A stretch of 64,000 bases of DNA from Hyphomonas sp. (GCF_018402285.1 NZ_JAGYJH010000003.1:1364001-1428000), one strand, 5' to 3'. Shown: positions 44,037 through 54,273, numbered from the stretch's first letter. Numbers and translations are program-made. Notes: generated from the sequence alone by a model not told the origin.

Positions 44037-45253
44037 TCAAAGCCTGACAAATCCGGCACTTTTATCGCCAGAACGCGGCCAGGGGCGGTCAAACAGGGGA
44101 GACTTCCGGCCATTTGCGGACATATCAGGACAAGAAGTGCCCCCGCGCGCCGCCATTCCTGCCGAGACGGTAACGGCCTTCCCGGCGCGTTCCAGCTCCA
44201 TCAGGATCGGGCCGGCGCGCGCGGCAGAGACCCCGGCAGCGCGGGCGATCTCGTCCAGAGGCATGGCCAGCGGGCTGAGCGCCTCGCGCACCCGGGCGAG
44301 ATCGGACGGGCGGGATCGGGGCGCCGCCGCCATGGGCCGCGTCATAGGGATCGGGCGGGGGCGCCGAGACCCGCAGGAGGGTAAGCGAGCTCAGCACCTC
44401 CAACACGTCGCCGGCATGGCGGAGGAGGGCGGCGTCATTGTGGATGAGGTTGTTGGTGCCTGCCGCGCGCGGATCGAGCCGGGAGCCGGGCACGGCCATC
44501 ACCTCGCGGCCCTGGTCGTGGGCGACGCGGGCGGAGATGAGAGAGCCTGGCCGCTCGGCTGCCTCGACCCCGACCGTACCGCGCGCCAGGCCGGTGATGA
44601 TGCGATTGCGGCGGGGGAAGTCCTGCGCCTTGGCGCGGTGGACCAGGGGTATTTCCGGCTCGATGAGGCCCTGCTGGAAATTTCGCTATAGAGCCGGTCA
44701 TGCCGGAGCGGATAGACTTGATCCGTGCTGCCGCCGAGGACGGCGATGGTGCCGATCGAAAAGGCTGTGGCGGCGTGGGCCTCGCCGTCGATGCCGAGGG
44801 CAGGGCCGCAGACAATGGTCTAGCCGGCCTTGCCCGGCGCAGCGGCCTTGGCCCGCGCGATCTTGCCGCCCGCGGCAGAGGCGTTGCGCGGACCGACGAT
44901 GGCGCAGGTGGGCCAGGCGGTGAGGGCGGCATTGCCCAGCAGGGTGAGCGCCGGGGGCGGGGGATCGAGCGTGTGCAGGTGGGTCGGAAAGTACCTCTCG
45001 CACCTGGCTGCGATACGGGCGCCATACTTTGCGGCGGGGTCTGTCTTGCGGGCGATATTGTCCGCAGACAGAATGGTAACGGATTTGACGCCTGCAGGGC
45101 GGCTGGCGATTTCCGGCAGGGCCTCAAGCGCGCGCCCGGCATCGCCATAGCGCAGGATCAATGGGCGAAAGTCACCGGGCCAGCGGTCTGGGCTGGCGCC
45201 AAGCGCAGCCCGTCGAGGCGCTGCCCGCCTGCAAGGAGACAGGGCAGGCTCAT
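44037..45253 (-). pseudogene. dprA: dprA (DNA processing protein), decayed by frameshifts and a stop
   Basis: The ATG at 45253 overlaps the plsY stop by 4 bases, the normal plsY-dprA linkage. DprA sequence then runs through three frames: RLDGLRLAPAQTAGPVTF, shift near 45170, RYGDAGRALEALPEIA to AIVGPRNASAAG; an in-frame TAG at 44820-44822 where a Tyr is expected; GIDGEAHAATAFSIGTIAVLGG; shift near 44675; DFPRRNRIITGLARGTVGVEAAERPGSLISAR and TNNLIHNDAALL; shift near 44340; and the C-terminal winged helix (PLDEIARAAGVSAARAGPILMELERAGK). Every domain is recognisable but no intact product is possible. DprA loads RecA on incoming DNA during transformation, so loss suggests loss of natural competence. 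Confidence 0.9.
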
Positions 45254-45873
45254 GCTTCCGGGGCGTCTTTCTTCTTGGCGCCAAAGCGCGGCTCGGTGCC
45301 GCTCAGGAGGCGGCCGAGATTGGCGCGGTGGGTCCAGAACACGAAGACCGACAGCAGGGCGAGCCCGCCGAGAATGAAACTGCTGCGCTCACCCAGCAGC
45401 CAGGCGCCGGGGGGCACGGCGGCGGCGGCCACCAGTGCGGCAAGGGATGAAATGCGCGTCAGGGCAAAGAGGCCAAGCCAGATCGGCGCGGCGACGACCA
45501 GCCCGTGCAGCGGGGAGACGAAAGCGAGGAGGCCCGCATAGGTGGCCACGCCTTTGCCGCCCTTGAAGCCAAGCCAGACCGGATAGCAATGGCCGATGAA
45601 GGCAGCAAAGCCTGCGACGAAACCCACTTCCCGGCCCACCAACAGCGTGAAGGCGAGGGCCACGAGGCCGGCTTTCAAACTGTCGAGCAGGAAGGTGGCG
45701 AGCGCCAGATCCTTGCGGCCGGTGCGCAGCACATTGGTGGCGCCGATATTGCCCGATCCGATCTGGCGGATGTCTCCGAGACCTGCGGCTCTGGTGATGA
45801 CGAGACCGAAGGGAATGGAGCCGGAGAGATACCCGGCGGCCGCCGCGACTGCGTAATGTGCCCATTCCGGCAT
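45250..45873 (-). CDS. plsY: acyl-phosphate:glycerol-3-phosphate acyltransferase
   Basis: 207 residues with about five membrane segments. GYLSGSIPFGLVITR, GSGNIGATNVLRTG, the glycine-rich GFKGGKGVATY and the HCYPVWLGF segment are the conserved PlsY loops. It makes lysophosphatidic acid from acyl-phosphate. It lies downstream of pyrC and overlaps the ruined dprA by 4 bases. Confidence 0.96.
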   Translation of the reverse strand: MPEWAHYAVAAAAGYLSGSIPFGLVITRAAGLGDIRQIGSGNIGATNVLRTGRKDLALATFLLDSLKAGLVALAFTLLVGREVGFVAGFAAFIGHCYPVWLGFKGGKGVATYAGLLAFVSPLHGLVVAAPIWLGLFALTRISSLAALVAAAAVPPGAWLLGERSSFILGGLALLSVFVFWTHRANLGRLLSGTEPRFGAKKKDAPEA

Positions 45874-46206
45874 GTGGAGTTCCTCGCCCGTCCCTTTGAG
45901 TGGTCAAGGTTTAGGGGGGTGTGGGGAAGGGGCAAGGGGGCCTCGAGGCGGGCGGCGTTGTCACCCGCTGCGCAGCGGGAGCGCATAAGGGATGACGCGT
46001 CGGGGAGCGCGCGACCCGGTTTAGCTTGCTAGGCTGGGCCTGGAATTTGCATCAGTGCGGGGCTTAAAGGCATACCGCTATCTGGCTGGGTGTGGGGCAA
46101 TTTTCAGTGGCGCATCGTGCCGGAATCAACGGGTTGCGCGCCCTTGCGGTTACTTCTGTCGTCATTTTCCACTTTTCTCCGAACTGCTGAAGCTGGACGA
46201 GGCGCG
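45874..46206. other. 333-base gap between pyrC and plsY
   Basis: No coding frame of interest. It holds one perfect palindrome, CCCGCTGCGCAGCGGG (45964-45979), followed by GGGATGAC (45989-45996), a motif that also ends the repeat at 50515-50549. Nothing else is apparent. Confidence 0.45.
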
Positions 46207-47487
46207 CTAACGCTTGAACTCCAGTGTTCCTCCTACGAATGTCTTCATGACGCGGCCCTGAAGGCGTCGGCCATCGAAGGGGGAGTTTTTTGAGCGGGAG
46301 AGCAGGTCTTCACGCTCGCAGAGCCAGGGCTTTCCGGGATTGAAGAGGATGAGGTCTGCCGGGGAACCTTTCGCGAGGCGGCCCTGCGGCAGGCCGAGGA
46401 TGCTGGCCGGGCCGATCGTCACCGGGGCGAGCGCTTCGAGCAGGGTAAGCGGGCCGTCATGGTGCAGGTTCAGAAGGGCCGAGAGTACGGTTTCAAGGCC
46501 TGCTGCGCCGAAGGCAGCCTCGCCAAAGGGAAGCCGCTTTTCTTCCGGGGGCTGAGGATCATGGGCGGAGACGACCGCGTCGATTTCGCCGGCTTTCAGC
46601 GCCTCGATTAGCCCTTGACGGGTGGCTTCGTCGCGGAAGGGCGGGTTCACCTTGCAATAGGTAAGGTAGTCGCCGACATCGCGCTCGTTGAAGAAGAGGG
46701 AATGGGCGGTCGCCGTGGTGTAGACTTTTGCGCCGCGCTTGCGGGCGGCGGTGGCAATCTCCAGCGTGCGGGCCGTGGAGACCTGGTCGAGGATCAGGGT
46801 GCAGCCGGTCTGCTCGGCCAGAGTAACGTCGCGCATTGCGCCGATCCACTCGGCCTCGGGCGGAATGCCGGAGAGGCCCGCACGGGCGGCAAAGGCGCCG
46901 GCATTCATCACGCCGCTGCCGGTGAGGGCGCGCTCGTCGGGGCGTGACATGACGATGGCGCCGCGGCTGGCGGCATACGCCATAGCGCGCTTCATCACTT
47001 GGGCGTCGGCTACCGGGCAGTCCCCATTGGTGAAGAGGAGGGCGCCAGCGTCTGCCATCAGGCCGATCTCGGCCATAGCAAGACCGGCAAGGCCCACGGT
47101 GAGCGCGCCGGCCGGATAGATGCGGGCTTTGGAGGTTTCCCGGGCCCGCTCGGCGATGAACCGGACGAGGGCGACATCGTCGATGACGGGGCGCGTATCG
47201 GGCATCACGACGAAGCTGGTGATGCCGCCGGAGAGGGCCGCGCGGGAGGCGGTTTCCAGCGTTTCCTTCTGCTCGTCGCCGGGCTCGCCGGTCTTGACGC
47301 GCAGATCGATCAGGCCGGGGGCGAGGCAGAGACCGGCAGCATCGATGGTTGTTTCAACGCCGGGGAATACCGATCCGGCGCCCTCGCGGATGTCTTTGAT
47401 CTTTCCGTCCTCGATGAGGATGGCGCCTGGGGCGTCTAGCTCCGTAGCCGGATCAAGCAGGCGCGCATTGATGATCTGCAGGCTCAT
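46207..47487 (-). CDS. dihydroorotase-like protein lacking metal ligands (PyrC-prime type)
   Basis: 426 residues with the overall dihydroorotase/amidohydrolase fold and start ([26 protein letters not shown]). The metal site is missing: the DxHxHxREPG motif reads [10 protein letters not shown] (R63 and K65 in place of both His), the His of the LHVCHVS segment is replaced ([10 protein letters not shown]), and [12 protein letters not shown] stands where the catalytic DHAPH lies. It is therefore unlikely to be catalytic. Inactive PyrC-like partners of aspartate transcarbamoylase are known, and this gene overlaps pyrB by 4 bases; a structural role with PyrB is the natural inference, with an active PyrC encoded elsewhere. 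Confidence 0.88.
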   Translation of the reverse strand: MSLQIINARLLDPATELDAPGAILIEDGKIKDIREGAGSVFPGVETTIDAAGLCLAPGLIDLRVKTGEPGDEQKETLETASRAALSGGITSFVVMPDTRPVIDDVALVRFIAERARETSKARIYPAGALTVGLAGLAMAEIGLMADAGALLFTNGDCPVADAQVMKRAMAYAASRGAIVMSRPDERALTGSGVMNAGAFAARAGLSGIPPEAEWIGAMRDVTLAEQTGCTLILDQVSTARTLEIATAARKRGAKVYTTATAHSLFFNERDVGDYLTYCKVNPPFRDEATRQGLIEALKAGEIDAVVSAHDPQPPEEKRLPFGEAAFGAAGLETVLSALLNLHHDGPLTLLEALAPVTIGPASILGLPQGRLAKGSPADLILFNPGKPWLCEREDLLSRSKNSPFDGRRLQGRVMKTFVGGTLEFKR

Positions 47488-48431
47488 GACTTTCCTCCGG
47501 CGAGAAGGTGGAGGACGGCTTCGCGGACGGCGACGCCCATTTCGACCTGCTGGGTGATGACCGAACTTGGTCCGTCAGCAATGATGCTTTCGATCTCGAC
47601 GCCGCGGTTCATAGGGCCGGGGTGCATTACGGTGACATTTGGCTTGGCGAGGGCGAGGCGGGCCTGGGTGAGGCCGAAATAGCGGAAATATTCGCGGCGG
47701 CTGGGCAGGAAGGCGCCGTTCATGCGTTCCAGCTGCAGGCGGAGCATCATGACGATGTCGGCGCCCTTCAGCACCTTGTCGAAATCTGCGCCCGCGCTTT
47801 CGGCGCCCCATGTGTCGGTGCCCGGAGGGATAAGTGTCTTCGGGCCGCAGAGATGCACGCGCGCGCCCATCAGGTGGAGCGCCATGGTGGTGGAGCGGGC
47901 AACGCGGCTGTGGGCGATGTCGCCGCAGATGACGACTTTGAGGCCCTCGATGCGGCCTTTGACGCGACGGATCGTGAGCAGGTCGAGTAGCGCCTGGGTG
48001 GGGTGTTCGTGGGTGCCGTCGCCGGCATTGATGACTGCACAGTCGACCTTGCGGGAGAGGAGCTTGGCCCCGCCGGACGCCGAGTGGCGGATGACGAGGG
48101 CGTCGGGCCTCATGGCATTTAGGGTCATCGCCGTGTCGATCAGCGTTTCGCCCTTCTTTACCGAGGAATTGGCGACCGGCATCGAGACGACATCGGCGCC
48201 AAGGCGCCGGGCGGCAATCTCGAAGCTCGACATCGTGCGCGTGGACGTCTCGAAGAAGAGGTTCACCACCGTCTTGCCGGTCAGCACCGGATCGGGGCGG
48301 ATACCGCCGCGCGTCTTCTCGGCATAGCTGTCTGCCAGATCGAGAATATGACCAATATCGAGGGGATGAAGGCCTTCGATTCCAAGCAGATGCTCGTGCG
48401 TGAAGGTGTAGTCTGGCCTGGGCGGTGCCAT
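47484..48431 (-). CDS. pyrB: aspartate carbamoyltransferase catalytic subunit
   Basis: 315 residues. Carbamoyl-phosphate binding [13 protein letters not shown], the loop [29 protein letters not shown] and [13 protein letters not shown] are all intact. It commits carbamoyl phosphate to pyrimidine synthesis. It overlaps the metal-less PyrC-like gene by 4 bases, consistent with a PyrB-PyrC-prime complex. Confidence 0.97.
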   Translation of the reverse strand: MAPPRPDYTFTHEHLLGIEGLHPLDIGHILDLADSYAEKTRGGIRPDPVLTGKTVVNLFFETSTRTMSSFEIAARRLGADVVSMPVANSSVKKGETLIDTAMTLNAMRPDALVIRHSASGGAKLLSRKVDCAVINAGDGTHEHPTQALLDLLTIRRVKGRIEGLKVVICGDIAHSRVARSTTMALHLMGARVHLCGPKTLIPPGTDTWGAESAGADFDKVLKGADIVMMLRLQLERMNGAFLPSRREYFRYFGLTQARLALAKPNVTVMHPGPMNRGVEIESIIADGPSSVITQQVEMGVAVREAVLHLLAGGKS

Positions 48432-48487
48432 GGGAATACCTCAGATTTGCGGCGGTGTAGGCGGGATTCTGAGGCGGGGCAAGCCTT

Positions 48488-49414
48488 TCAGGCCGCCCCG
48501 AGCCACAGGATCAGGGCCCAGGTGAGCGGCAGGGTGATGGCAGCCAGAACGGTCTGGACGGCGATCAGATTGGCGGCGAGCGTCGTGTCGCCGCCGAGTT
48601 CGCGGGCGAGGACGTAGGAGTTGGGGGCGGTTGAGGTGGCCGCGCAGAGGAGGGCGATGGCGAGCGGCAGGCCGCTGAGGCCGATCATCAGGCCGATGGC
48701 GAGCACGATGGCGGGCATGCCGATGAGGCGGATGAGCGACCAGACGACGGTGCGCAGGCCCGCGCGGCCAAGGGCTTTGAGGTCTACCCCCGCGCCGGCG
48801 CTGAGGAGGCCGGTGGCGATGGCGGCGCTGGCGAGGATGCGCAGGGTTTCGTCCAGCCCAAGCGGGATCTCAATGTGCAATACCGCGAGCGTGATGCCGA
48901 TGAGACAGGCGATGACCAGCGGGTTGCGCGTCATGGCCAGGAAGGGACGGGGTCTGACGCCGGGCGGGCGGTCGGCATGGGCGGTGAGCGCGTAGACCGA
49001 GAGGACGTTGGCCGCCGGGATCATTACGGCGGCGGCGAGGCCGACGAGGGCAATGCCTTCATCCCCGAACAGCGCGGCGCCGAGGGAGAGCGCGATGATG
49101 GTGTTCCAGCGGACGTTTGACTGGATGATCGTGCCGATGGCCGGGCGGCTGATCCCCGGCCAGCCATAGGCGGCGAGGCCAATGACGCCCATCAGGCATT
49201 GGGCGGCGATCAGGGTGACCACCATCTGCCAGGGCGCGGTGTCGAATTCTGCGTTCGCCAGCGCGCGCACGATCAGGGCAGGCAGGAGCACCAGAAAGGA
49301 GAGCCGGTCGATCGAGCGGAAGGCTTCCGCGGCGATCCAGCGGCGGGTGGAGAGAAGTTGCCCGAGCGCGACGATCAGGATGACCGGCAGGAGCGCGATC
49401 AGGAAGGCGCTCAT
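48488..49414 (-). CDS. AEC-family transporter
   Basis: 308 residues, about ten hydrophobic segments, with the AEC/auxin-efflux-carrier layout (two five-segment halves; [19 protein letters not shown] in the first, [18 protein letters not shown] in the second). Members move malonate, auxin-like acids and other anions; the substrate is unknown. It overlaps ruvX by 4 bases, probably co-transcribed. Confidence 0.9.
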   Translation of the reverse strand: MSAFLIALLPVILIVALGQLLSTRRWIAAEAFRSIDRLSFLVLLPALIVRALANAEFDTAPWQMVVTLIAAQCLMGVIGLAAYGWPGISRPAIGTIIQSNVRWNTIIALSLGAALFGDEGIALVGLAAAVMIPAANVLSVYALTAHADRPPGVRPRPFLAMTRNPLVIACLIGITLAVLHIEIPLGLDETLRILASAAIATGLLSAGAGVDLKALGRAGLRTVVWSLIRLIGMPAIVLAIGLMIGLSGLPLAIALLCAATSTAPNSYVLARELGGDTTLAANLIAVQTVLAAITLPLTWALILWLGAA

Positions 49415-49866
49415 GGGCGCTGCTCCAGCCGGGAGAGGGCGTCCTGAAGTATGATGGCGGCGGCGGCGGCGTCGATGCCTGCCTCGCGGTGGCGGCGGGA
49501 GACCCCCGCGGCGCGCAGGACATCGCCCGCTTCGGCAGAGGAATAGCGCTCATCCTGGAAGGCGACGGGCAGGTCTCGCACCTTCAGGAGGCTGGAGACG
49601 AGTGTGCGGACGGACTGGGCGCGGGGTCCCATGCTGCCATCGACATTCAGCGGCAAGCCGACGATGAGGCCGACGGCTGCGCGCTGGTCGTAGATCTGGA
49701 AGAGGCGCTCAAGCGCCGGGGAGAGCTTTTTCTTGAGGATGGTCTCGACCGGGGAGGCCATCATTCGGATGGCGTCTGTGGCGGCGACGCCAAGGGTTGC
49801 GGTTCCGGGGTCGAGGCCCAGAAGCACGCCCTCGCGGGGCAGGTCGAAGAGATCCACCACAGCCAT
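49411..49866 (-). CDS. ruvX: RuvX/YqgF-family nuclease
   Basis: 151 residues with the RNase H-like YqgF fold: [17 protein letters not shown] (first catalytic Asp), [28 protein letters not shown] and [18 protein letters not shown] (last catalytic Asp). Family members resolve Holliday junctions or act in 16S rRNA 5' processing. Divergent from gatC with a 76-base gap, a conserved arrangement in alphaproteobacteria. Confidence 0.94.
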   Translation of the reverse strand: MAVVDLFDLPREGVLLGLDPGTATLGVAATDAIRMMASPVETILKKKLSPALERLFQIYDQRAAVGLIVGLPLNVDGSMGPRAQSVRTLVSSLLKVRDLPVAFQDERYSSAEAGDVLRAAGVSRRHREAGIDAAAAAIILQDALSRLEQRP

Positions 49867-49942
49867 AGTCCCGCGTCCCTTACAGCCTTGATGGGCCTCT
49901 GCCTATGGCGTATGGGGCAGGAACTATCAGGAGCCTGCACCC

Positions 49943-50230
49943 ATGAGCGTTACCCGCGACGATGTCCGCAAAGTTGCCCGTCTGTCCCGCATTGCGGTGC
50001 CAGAAGAGCGGCTGGACGAGCTTGCCGGAGAACTCAACGGCATCCTCGGCTGGATCGACCAGCTCAATGAGGTGAATGTCGAGGGCGTGGAGCCGCTGAC
50101 GTCCGTGGTCGAGACGAAACTGCCGATGCGTGAGGACGTGGTGACGGATGGCAACATCCAGGACCAGGTGCTGGCGAACGCCCCGCGCAGCGAGCACGGG
50201 TTTTTCGTGGTTCCGAAGGCCGTGGAATAA
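49943..50230 (+). CDS. gatC: Asp/Glu-tRNA amidotransferase subunit C
   Basis: 95 residues: VRKVARLSRIAVPEERLDELAGELNGILGWIDQLNEVN, the usual GatC start, and a C-terminal LANAPRSEHGFFVVPKAVE. It stabilises GatA in the complex that amidates misacylated tRNA. Unusually, gatA follows 2.5 kb later and gatB 5 kb later, with unrelated genes between. Confidence 0.96.
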   Translation: MSVTRDDVRKVARLSRIAVPEERLDELAGELNGILGWIDQLNEVNVEGVEPLTSVVETKLPMREDVVTDGNIQDQVLANAPRSEHGFFVVPKAVE

Positions 50231-50332
50231 GCAGCCGAATAAGACGGGCTGCCCGCCTTACATTCCGCTCAGTTGTGCCTCACATTGGTTTGAAGGGGCG
50301 ATTCTTGCCCCGGTCACTGAAAGTGCGAACCG

Positions 50333-50461
50333 ATGGCCAAGGGTCAGATGAAATCCAAAAAGGAAATCCGCAAACCGAAAGCGGAAAAAGTGAAACCCAA
50401 GCTCGGCGCCCCTGTCGCCAGGCCCGGTGACCTGAAAGGCATGGAACATCTGAAGCGCTAG
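50333..50461 (+). CDS. small basic conserved protein
   Basis: 42 residues: MAKGQMKSKKEIRKPKAEKV with a PGDLKGMEHLKR end. More than a quarter of residues are Lys or Arg. Proteins starting MAKGQMRSNKE...KKPK are common as unnamed small proteins in alphaproteobacteria, so I believe it is real despite its size. Function unknown; RNA or ribosome binding would fit the charge. It lies 102 bases after gatC. Confidence 0.7.
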   Translation: MAKGQMKSKKEIRKPKAEKVKPKLGAPVARPGDLKGMEHLKR

Positions 50462-50514
50462 GCGTTTCAGGGCAGTCTTCACCGCTCTCAATCTAAAAAA
50501 TGACCCAGCCCAAA

Positions 50515-50549
50515 TCATCCCGGTTTCGCCGCAGGCGAAACCGGGATGA
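50515..50549. repeat. perfect 16-base-pair intergenic palindrome
   Basis: TCATCCCGGTTTCGCC (50515-50530) and GGCGAAACCGGGATGA (50534-50549) separated by GCA, between convergent genes. It has the look of a dispersed intergenic palindrome of the REP kind; it may also act as a terminator although no T-tract follows. Confidence 0.6.
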
Positions 50550-50580
50550 CTTAAGCTGAGAGGGCTCGCGAGCCTTCCGC

Positions 50581-51720
50581 TTACTTGCTCGGATTGATCA
50601 GATACTTCGTGCCTGTAGCCTTGGCGTTGTAGGCGTGGAGGGTATCGAGATCGAGCGCCTGCGCGAGCGAGATTTCGGCCGTGTAGTGGCTGGCGAATGT
50701 GGTGGTCAGCTCATCCATGACACGCTGGCGCATCTTGGCGCGCACTTCGGCGCCCGCCTTCTGCAGGAACGGCGTCAGGAGATACCCCGACAGGTTCCAG
50801 GCAAAGCCGACGCCCGGTGGCACGGTGGTGGGCGACATGTCGAGCCGGCCGTAGATGTAGACCTGGGTTTCCTGGCCCGAGCCGTAGCGGCTGAACTCTT
50901 TCATCTTGCGGCTGGCGGCCGCTTCCATGGCGATCAGCAGCTGACCGGCGAGCGGGCCGCCGCCGATGGCGTCAAAGCCGAGCGTCGTGTCGGTTTCGGC
51001 CAGGGCAACGATCAGTTCTTCCATGAAGTCGGGCGAGGTCGAATCGACGACGTATTTCGCGCCGAGGCCCCGGAGGATGTCGGCCTGTTCCTGCTTGCGG
51101 ACGATATTGACCAGCGGGACATTGTCCTTCTGGCAGATCTTCACCAGCATCTGGCCGAGGTTTGAGGCGGCCGCCGTGTGAACGATACCCTTGCGGCCTT
51201 CCATGCGCATGGTCTCGACGAAGGAGAGCGCGGTCAGCGGGTTGACGAAGCAGGAGGCGCCCTCGCGCGACGTGGCGCCAGCGGGAAGCTCCATGACCTG
51301 GGCGACGTTCAGCATCCGGTACTGTGCATACATCTCGCCGCCAAGGCCGGTGACCCGCTTGCCGAGCAGGGCCTGAGCGGCGGGTGATGAGCCAGCCTTG
51401 ACCACAACACCGGCCCCTTCATTGCCGACGGGCATCGAAAGGTCGAGGCGCGCGGCCATGGCGCGCAGGGCGGGCGGGGGCACATCGGCGGTGATGACGG
51501 GGCGGTCCTTGGTGCCGGACGCCCTGGCAGTACGCATGTCGGCGCCGCCGACGAGGAGGCCGAGGTCGGACGGGTTGATCGGGGTCGCCTCGATCTGGAT
51601 GACCACGTCATCGGGGCCAGGCTCGGGCACGGCGACGTCTTCGAGCGAGAGCTCCAGCCTGCCGTCTTTGGTGACAAGGCTGCGCAGTTGCAGGCCGGTT
51701 GCAGGAACGGTCTGGCTCAT
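50581..51720 (-). CDS. MDR-family zinc-less NAD(P)H oxidoreductase
   Basis: 379 residues of the medium-chain dehydrogenase/reductase fold: GroES-like N-terminal half (PGPDDVVIQIEATPINPSDLGLL, GNEGAGVVVKAG) and Rossmann half (GIVHTAAASNLGQMLVKICQ). The Cys cluster for structural zinc is absent, as in quinone oxidoreductase-like members. Start at 51720 has a GGAGG site; the frame extends 17 codons upstream. The substrate is unknown. Confidence 0.88.
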   Translation of the reverse strand: MSQTVPATGLQLRSLVTKDGRLELSLEDVAVPEPGPDDVVIQIEATPINPSDLGLLVGGADMRTARASGTKDRPVITADVPPPALRAMAARLDLSMPVGNEGAGVVVKAGSSPAAQALLGKRVTGLGGEMYAQYRMLNVAQVMELPAGATSREGASCFVNPLTALSFVETMRMEGRKGIVHTAAASNLGQMLVKICQKDNVPLVNIVRKQEQADILRGLGAKYVVDSTSPDFMEELIVALAETDTTLGFDAIGGGPLAGQLLIAMEAAASRKMKEFSRYGSGQETQVYIYGRLDMSPTTVPPGVGFAWNLSGYLLTPFLQKAGAEVRAKMRQRVMDELTTTFASHYTAEISLAQALDLDTLHAYNAKATGTKYLINPSK

Positions 51721-51767
51721 GTGTATTCCTCCATTTTTTTGCTTGGCCGATTGGCCCGCCGCGAAGC

Positions 51768-52151
51768 TCACATCGCCTCGTCAGCAAAATCTTCGTAATC
51801 AATAAGAATTTCGTCGCCCGCTTTCAGGGCGATGCGCGTGGTCAGGGTGACGGTTTCTGCCTCGGCGTCAACGTAGAAGTCTGCGTTTGCCTGGGGGCTG
51901 TGATTGCACATCGAGATCTTGCCGAAGGCGACAGCGGTGCGCACGCCGCCGCCTTCGCGCTCATCGACGTAGAAGACGTAGTGATAGAGGCGGGTGGATT
52001 TCAGCTGCTCAGTGTCCTCATGCGAGAGGATGAGCAGCGGATAGACCCCCAGCAGCGCGCCGGCAGGAATGTCGGTTGAGGCAAACAGGCCGCGTCCATG
52101 AAGGGGCGAGGTTTTGACCTCCACGCGCGAACCCCCGGATGATGTCGTCAT
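51768..52151 (-). CDS. SET-domain protein (putative protein methyltransferase)
   Basis: 127 residues, almost nothing but a SET domain: VKTSPLHGRGLFASTDIPAGALL at the start, the cofactor motif MCNHSPQANADF and GDEILIDYEDF at the end. Such short stand-alone SET proteins transfer methyl groups from SAM to protein lysines; bacterial targets are mostly unknown. The chain lacks pre- and post-SET cysteine clusters. An upstream GTG at 52169 is an alternative start. It shares a strand with the MDR gene, with a 47-base gap. Confidence 0.85.
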   Translation of the reverse strand: MTTSSGGSRVEVKTSPLHGRGLFASTDIPAGALLGVYPLLILSHEDTEQLKSTRLYHYVFYVDEREGGGVRTAVAFGKISMCNHSPQANADFYVDAEAETVTLTTRIALKAGDEILIDYEDFADEAM

Positions 52152-52205
52152 GAGGCGGCTCTCTAGCACGCCCGGTGGCGGGCGCCATCGGGGTGGCCGT
52201 GAAAA

Positions 52206-52655
52206 TTATTCGGCCGGTGGGGCGTCTTCGGTTTCCGGCTCTGGTTTTGCCTCGGCCCGGGAGTCCCAGGTGTAGATGTCCTTGATCAGGCAGCGGCCCG
52301 AGCCAACGGTCGTGGTCTGTCCCATAAGGGAGCTGGAGACCAGAAGGGCGTCGCTCCGGGTCAGGCAGTTGGTGCGGGCATCGAGGCCGATGGCCTGGGC
52401 AAATTCCAGCTCCGGGCAGGCGCCGAGGACTTCGACAAGATACTCCCGGCGGCCATCTTTGAGGACGACGGTGCGGTCATTGTTGGTGCGGAAGCCGTCG
52501 ATTGTGGAGGCAAAACAGATGCTGTCGGTCCGCTCGCCAAGGCGCGGGTCGCCCTCATAGGCCGCGATACCGCGCAGGACAGGCTTGCCCGGCATCGAGG
52601 AGCAGGACACCAGTATGGCGGTGGCGGCGATCAGCAGGGCGGGTTTCAGCATCAA
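52206..52655 (-). CDS. DUF6491-like lipoprotein
   Basis: 149 residues. Signal peptide with lipobox VSC (C18, LVSCSS), then the region DSICFASTIDGFRTNNDRTVVLKDGRREYLVEVLGACPELEFAQAIGLD, which matches a conserved alphaproteobacterial lipoprotein family, with conserved Cys residues, and an acidic tail. Function unknown. Confidence 0.78.
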   Translation of the reverse strand: MMLKPALLIAATAILVSCSSMPGKPVLRGIAAYEGDPRLGERTDSICFASTIDGFRTNNDRTVVLKDGRREYLVEVLGACPELEFAQAIGLDARTNCLTRSDALLVSSSLMGQTTTVGSGRCLIKDIYTWDSRAEAKPEPETEDAPPAE

Positions 52656-52790
52656 ATGCTCCGGAATTGGCTGGCAGGCGTTCGGGCAGTGTGCACCTGC
52701 CCCACAAGCGCAGCAAGCGGCCTCACGGACACTTGAACTTTCCGGCGTTGGAGCCTAGCAGGCGGGGGTTATTTTCCATGGGATTTCCCG

Positions 52791-54263
52791 ATGACCGACC
52801 TGACCGATCTGACCCTTGCCGCCGCGCTGGATGGCCTGAAGTCCAAGCAGTTTTCCTCTGCCGAGATCACGGGCGCATTTCTCCAGGCGATGGAAAAGGC
52901 CCGGATCCTCAACGCCTATGTCGTCGAGACGCCTGAAAAGGCCATCGAAATGGCCAAAGCCTCCGACGCCCGTATCGCAAAGGGCGAGGGCGGCAGGCTG
53001 GAAGGTGCGCCGCTGGGCATCAAGGATCTCTACTGCACCAAGGGCGTGCGCACGACGGCCTGTTCGAACATACTGGGCGAATTCACGCCGACCTATGAGT
53101 CCACCGTCACCCAGAACCTCTGGGACGAAGGCGCCGTGATGCTGGGCAAGCTCAACATGGACGAGTTCGCCATGGGCTCGTCCAACGAGACCTCGCGCTT
53201 TGGACCGCCGATCAACCCCTGGCGCCGCAAGGGCGACAATGCGGGCCTGACGCCGGGCGGTTCCTCGGGCGGCTCTGCGGCGGCGGTTTCGGGCAATCTC
53301 TGCCTTGCTGCCACCGCGTCTGACACCGGCGGCTCCATCCGTCAGCCTGCCTCCTTCACCGGCACGGTCGGCATCAAGCCGACCTATGGCCGCGCCAGTC
53401 GCTATGGCATGGTGGCGTTTGCCTCTTCGCTGGATCAGGCCGGGCCGATTGCCAAGACGGTCGACGACAGCGCGCTGCTGCTCGAGATCATGTGCAGCCA
53501 TGATCCCAGGGACTCCACCTCGCTGAAGGTCGAGACGCCGGACTGGCGCAGCCAGGTGCGCAAGGGTGTCAAAGGCATGAAGATCGGCATTCCGAAGGAA
53601 TACCGCATCGAGGGCCTCTCCGAGGAGATCGAGGCGCTCTGGCAGCAGGGCATTGTCTGGCTGAAAGCCGCCGGCGCCGAGATAGTCGAGATTTCCCTGC
53701 CGCACACCAAATATGCCCTGCCGGCCTATTACATCGTGGCGCCGGCTGAAGCCTCGTCCAACCTCGCCCGCTATGACGGCATGCGGTATGGTGCACGGGT
53801 GGAAGGCAACAATCTGACGCAGACCTACGAAGCCTCGCGCGCGGGCGGTTTCGGCAAGGAAGTGCAGCGTCGCCTGATGATCGGCACCTATGTGCTCTCC
53901 TCGGGATATTACGACGCCTATTATCTCCGGGCACAGAAGGTACGCACCAAGATCTTCCAGGATTTCGTGGACGCCTTCGAGACGTGCGATGCCATCCTGA
54001 CGCCGGCTTGCCCGTCCCCGGCATTTGCCTTTGGCGAGAAATCAGGCGATCCGATCGAGATGTATCTCAATGACGTGTTCACGGTGACGGCAAACCTTGC
54101 CGGCCTGCCCGGCATCGCGGTTCCGGCGGGCCTCTCGGCCAGCGGCCTGCCGCTTGGCCTGCAGGTGATCGGCAAGGCGCTGGACGAGAGCGCCTGTTTT
54201 CGGGTGGGCGGCGCTCTGGAAGATGCAGCAGGCTTTGTGGCCAAGCCCGACCGCTGGTGGTAA
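52791..54263 (+). CDS. gatA: Asp/Glu-tRNA amidotransferase subunit A
   Basis: 490 residues, full length. The amidase signature is [34 protein letters not shown], holding the cis-Ser/Ser pair; the catalytic Lys is in [11 protein letters not shown]. It releases ammonia from glutamine for GatB. A signal for coupling with gatC is absent, since 2.5 kb separate them. Confidence 0.97.
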   Translation: MTDLTDLTLAAALDGLKSKQFSSAEITGAFLQAMEKARILNAYVVETPEKAIEMAKASDARIAKGEGGRLEGAPLGIKDLYCTKGVRTTACSNILGEFTPTYESTVTQNLWDEGAVMLGKLNMDEFAMGSSNETSRFGPPINPWRRKGDNAGLTPGGSSGGSAAAVSGNLCLAATASDTGGSIRQPASFTGTVGIKPTYGRASRYGMVAFASSLDQAGPIAKTVDDSALLLEIMCSHDPRDSTSLKVETPDWRSQVRKGVKGMKIGIPKEYRIEGLSEEIEALWQQGIVWLKAAGAEIVEISLPHTKYALPAYYIVAPAEASSNLARYDGMRYGARVEGNNLTQTYEASRAGGFGKEVQRRLMIGTYVLSSGYYDAYYLRAQKVRTKIFQDFVDAFETCDAILTPACPSPAFAFGEKSGDPIEMYLNDVFTVTANLAGLPGIAVPAGLSASGLPLGLQVIGKALDESACFRVGGALEDAAGFVAKPDRWW

Positions 54264-54273
54264 TCTGGCCGGC

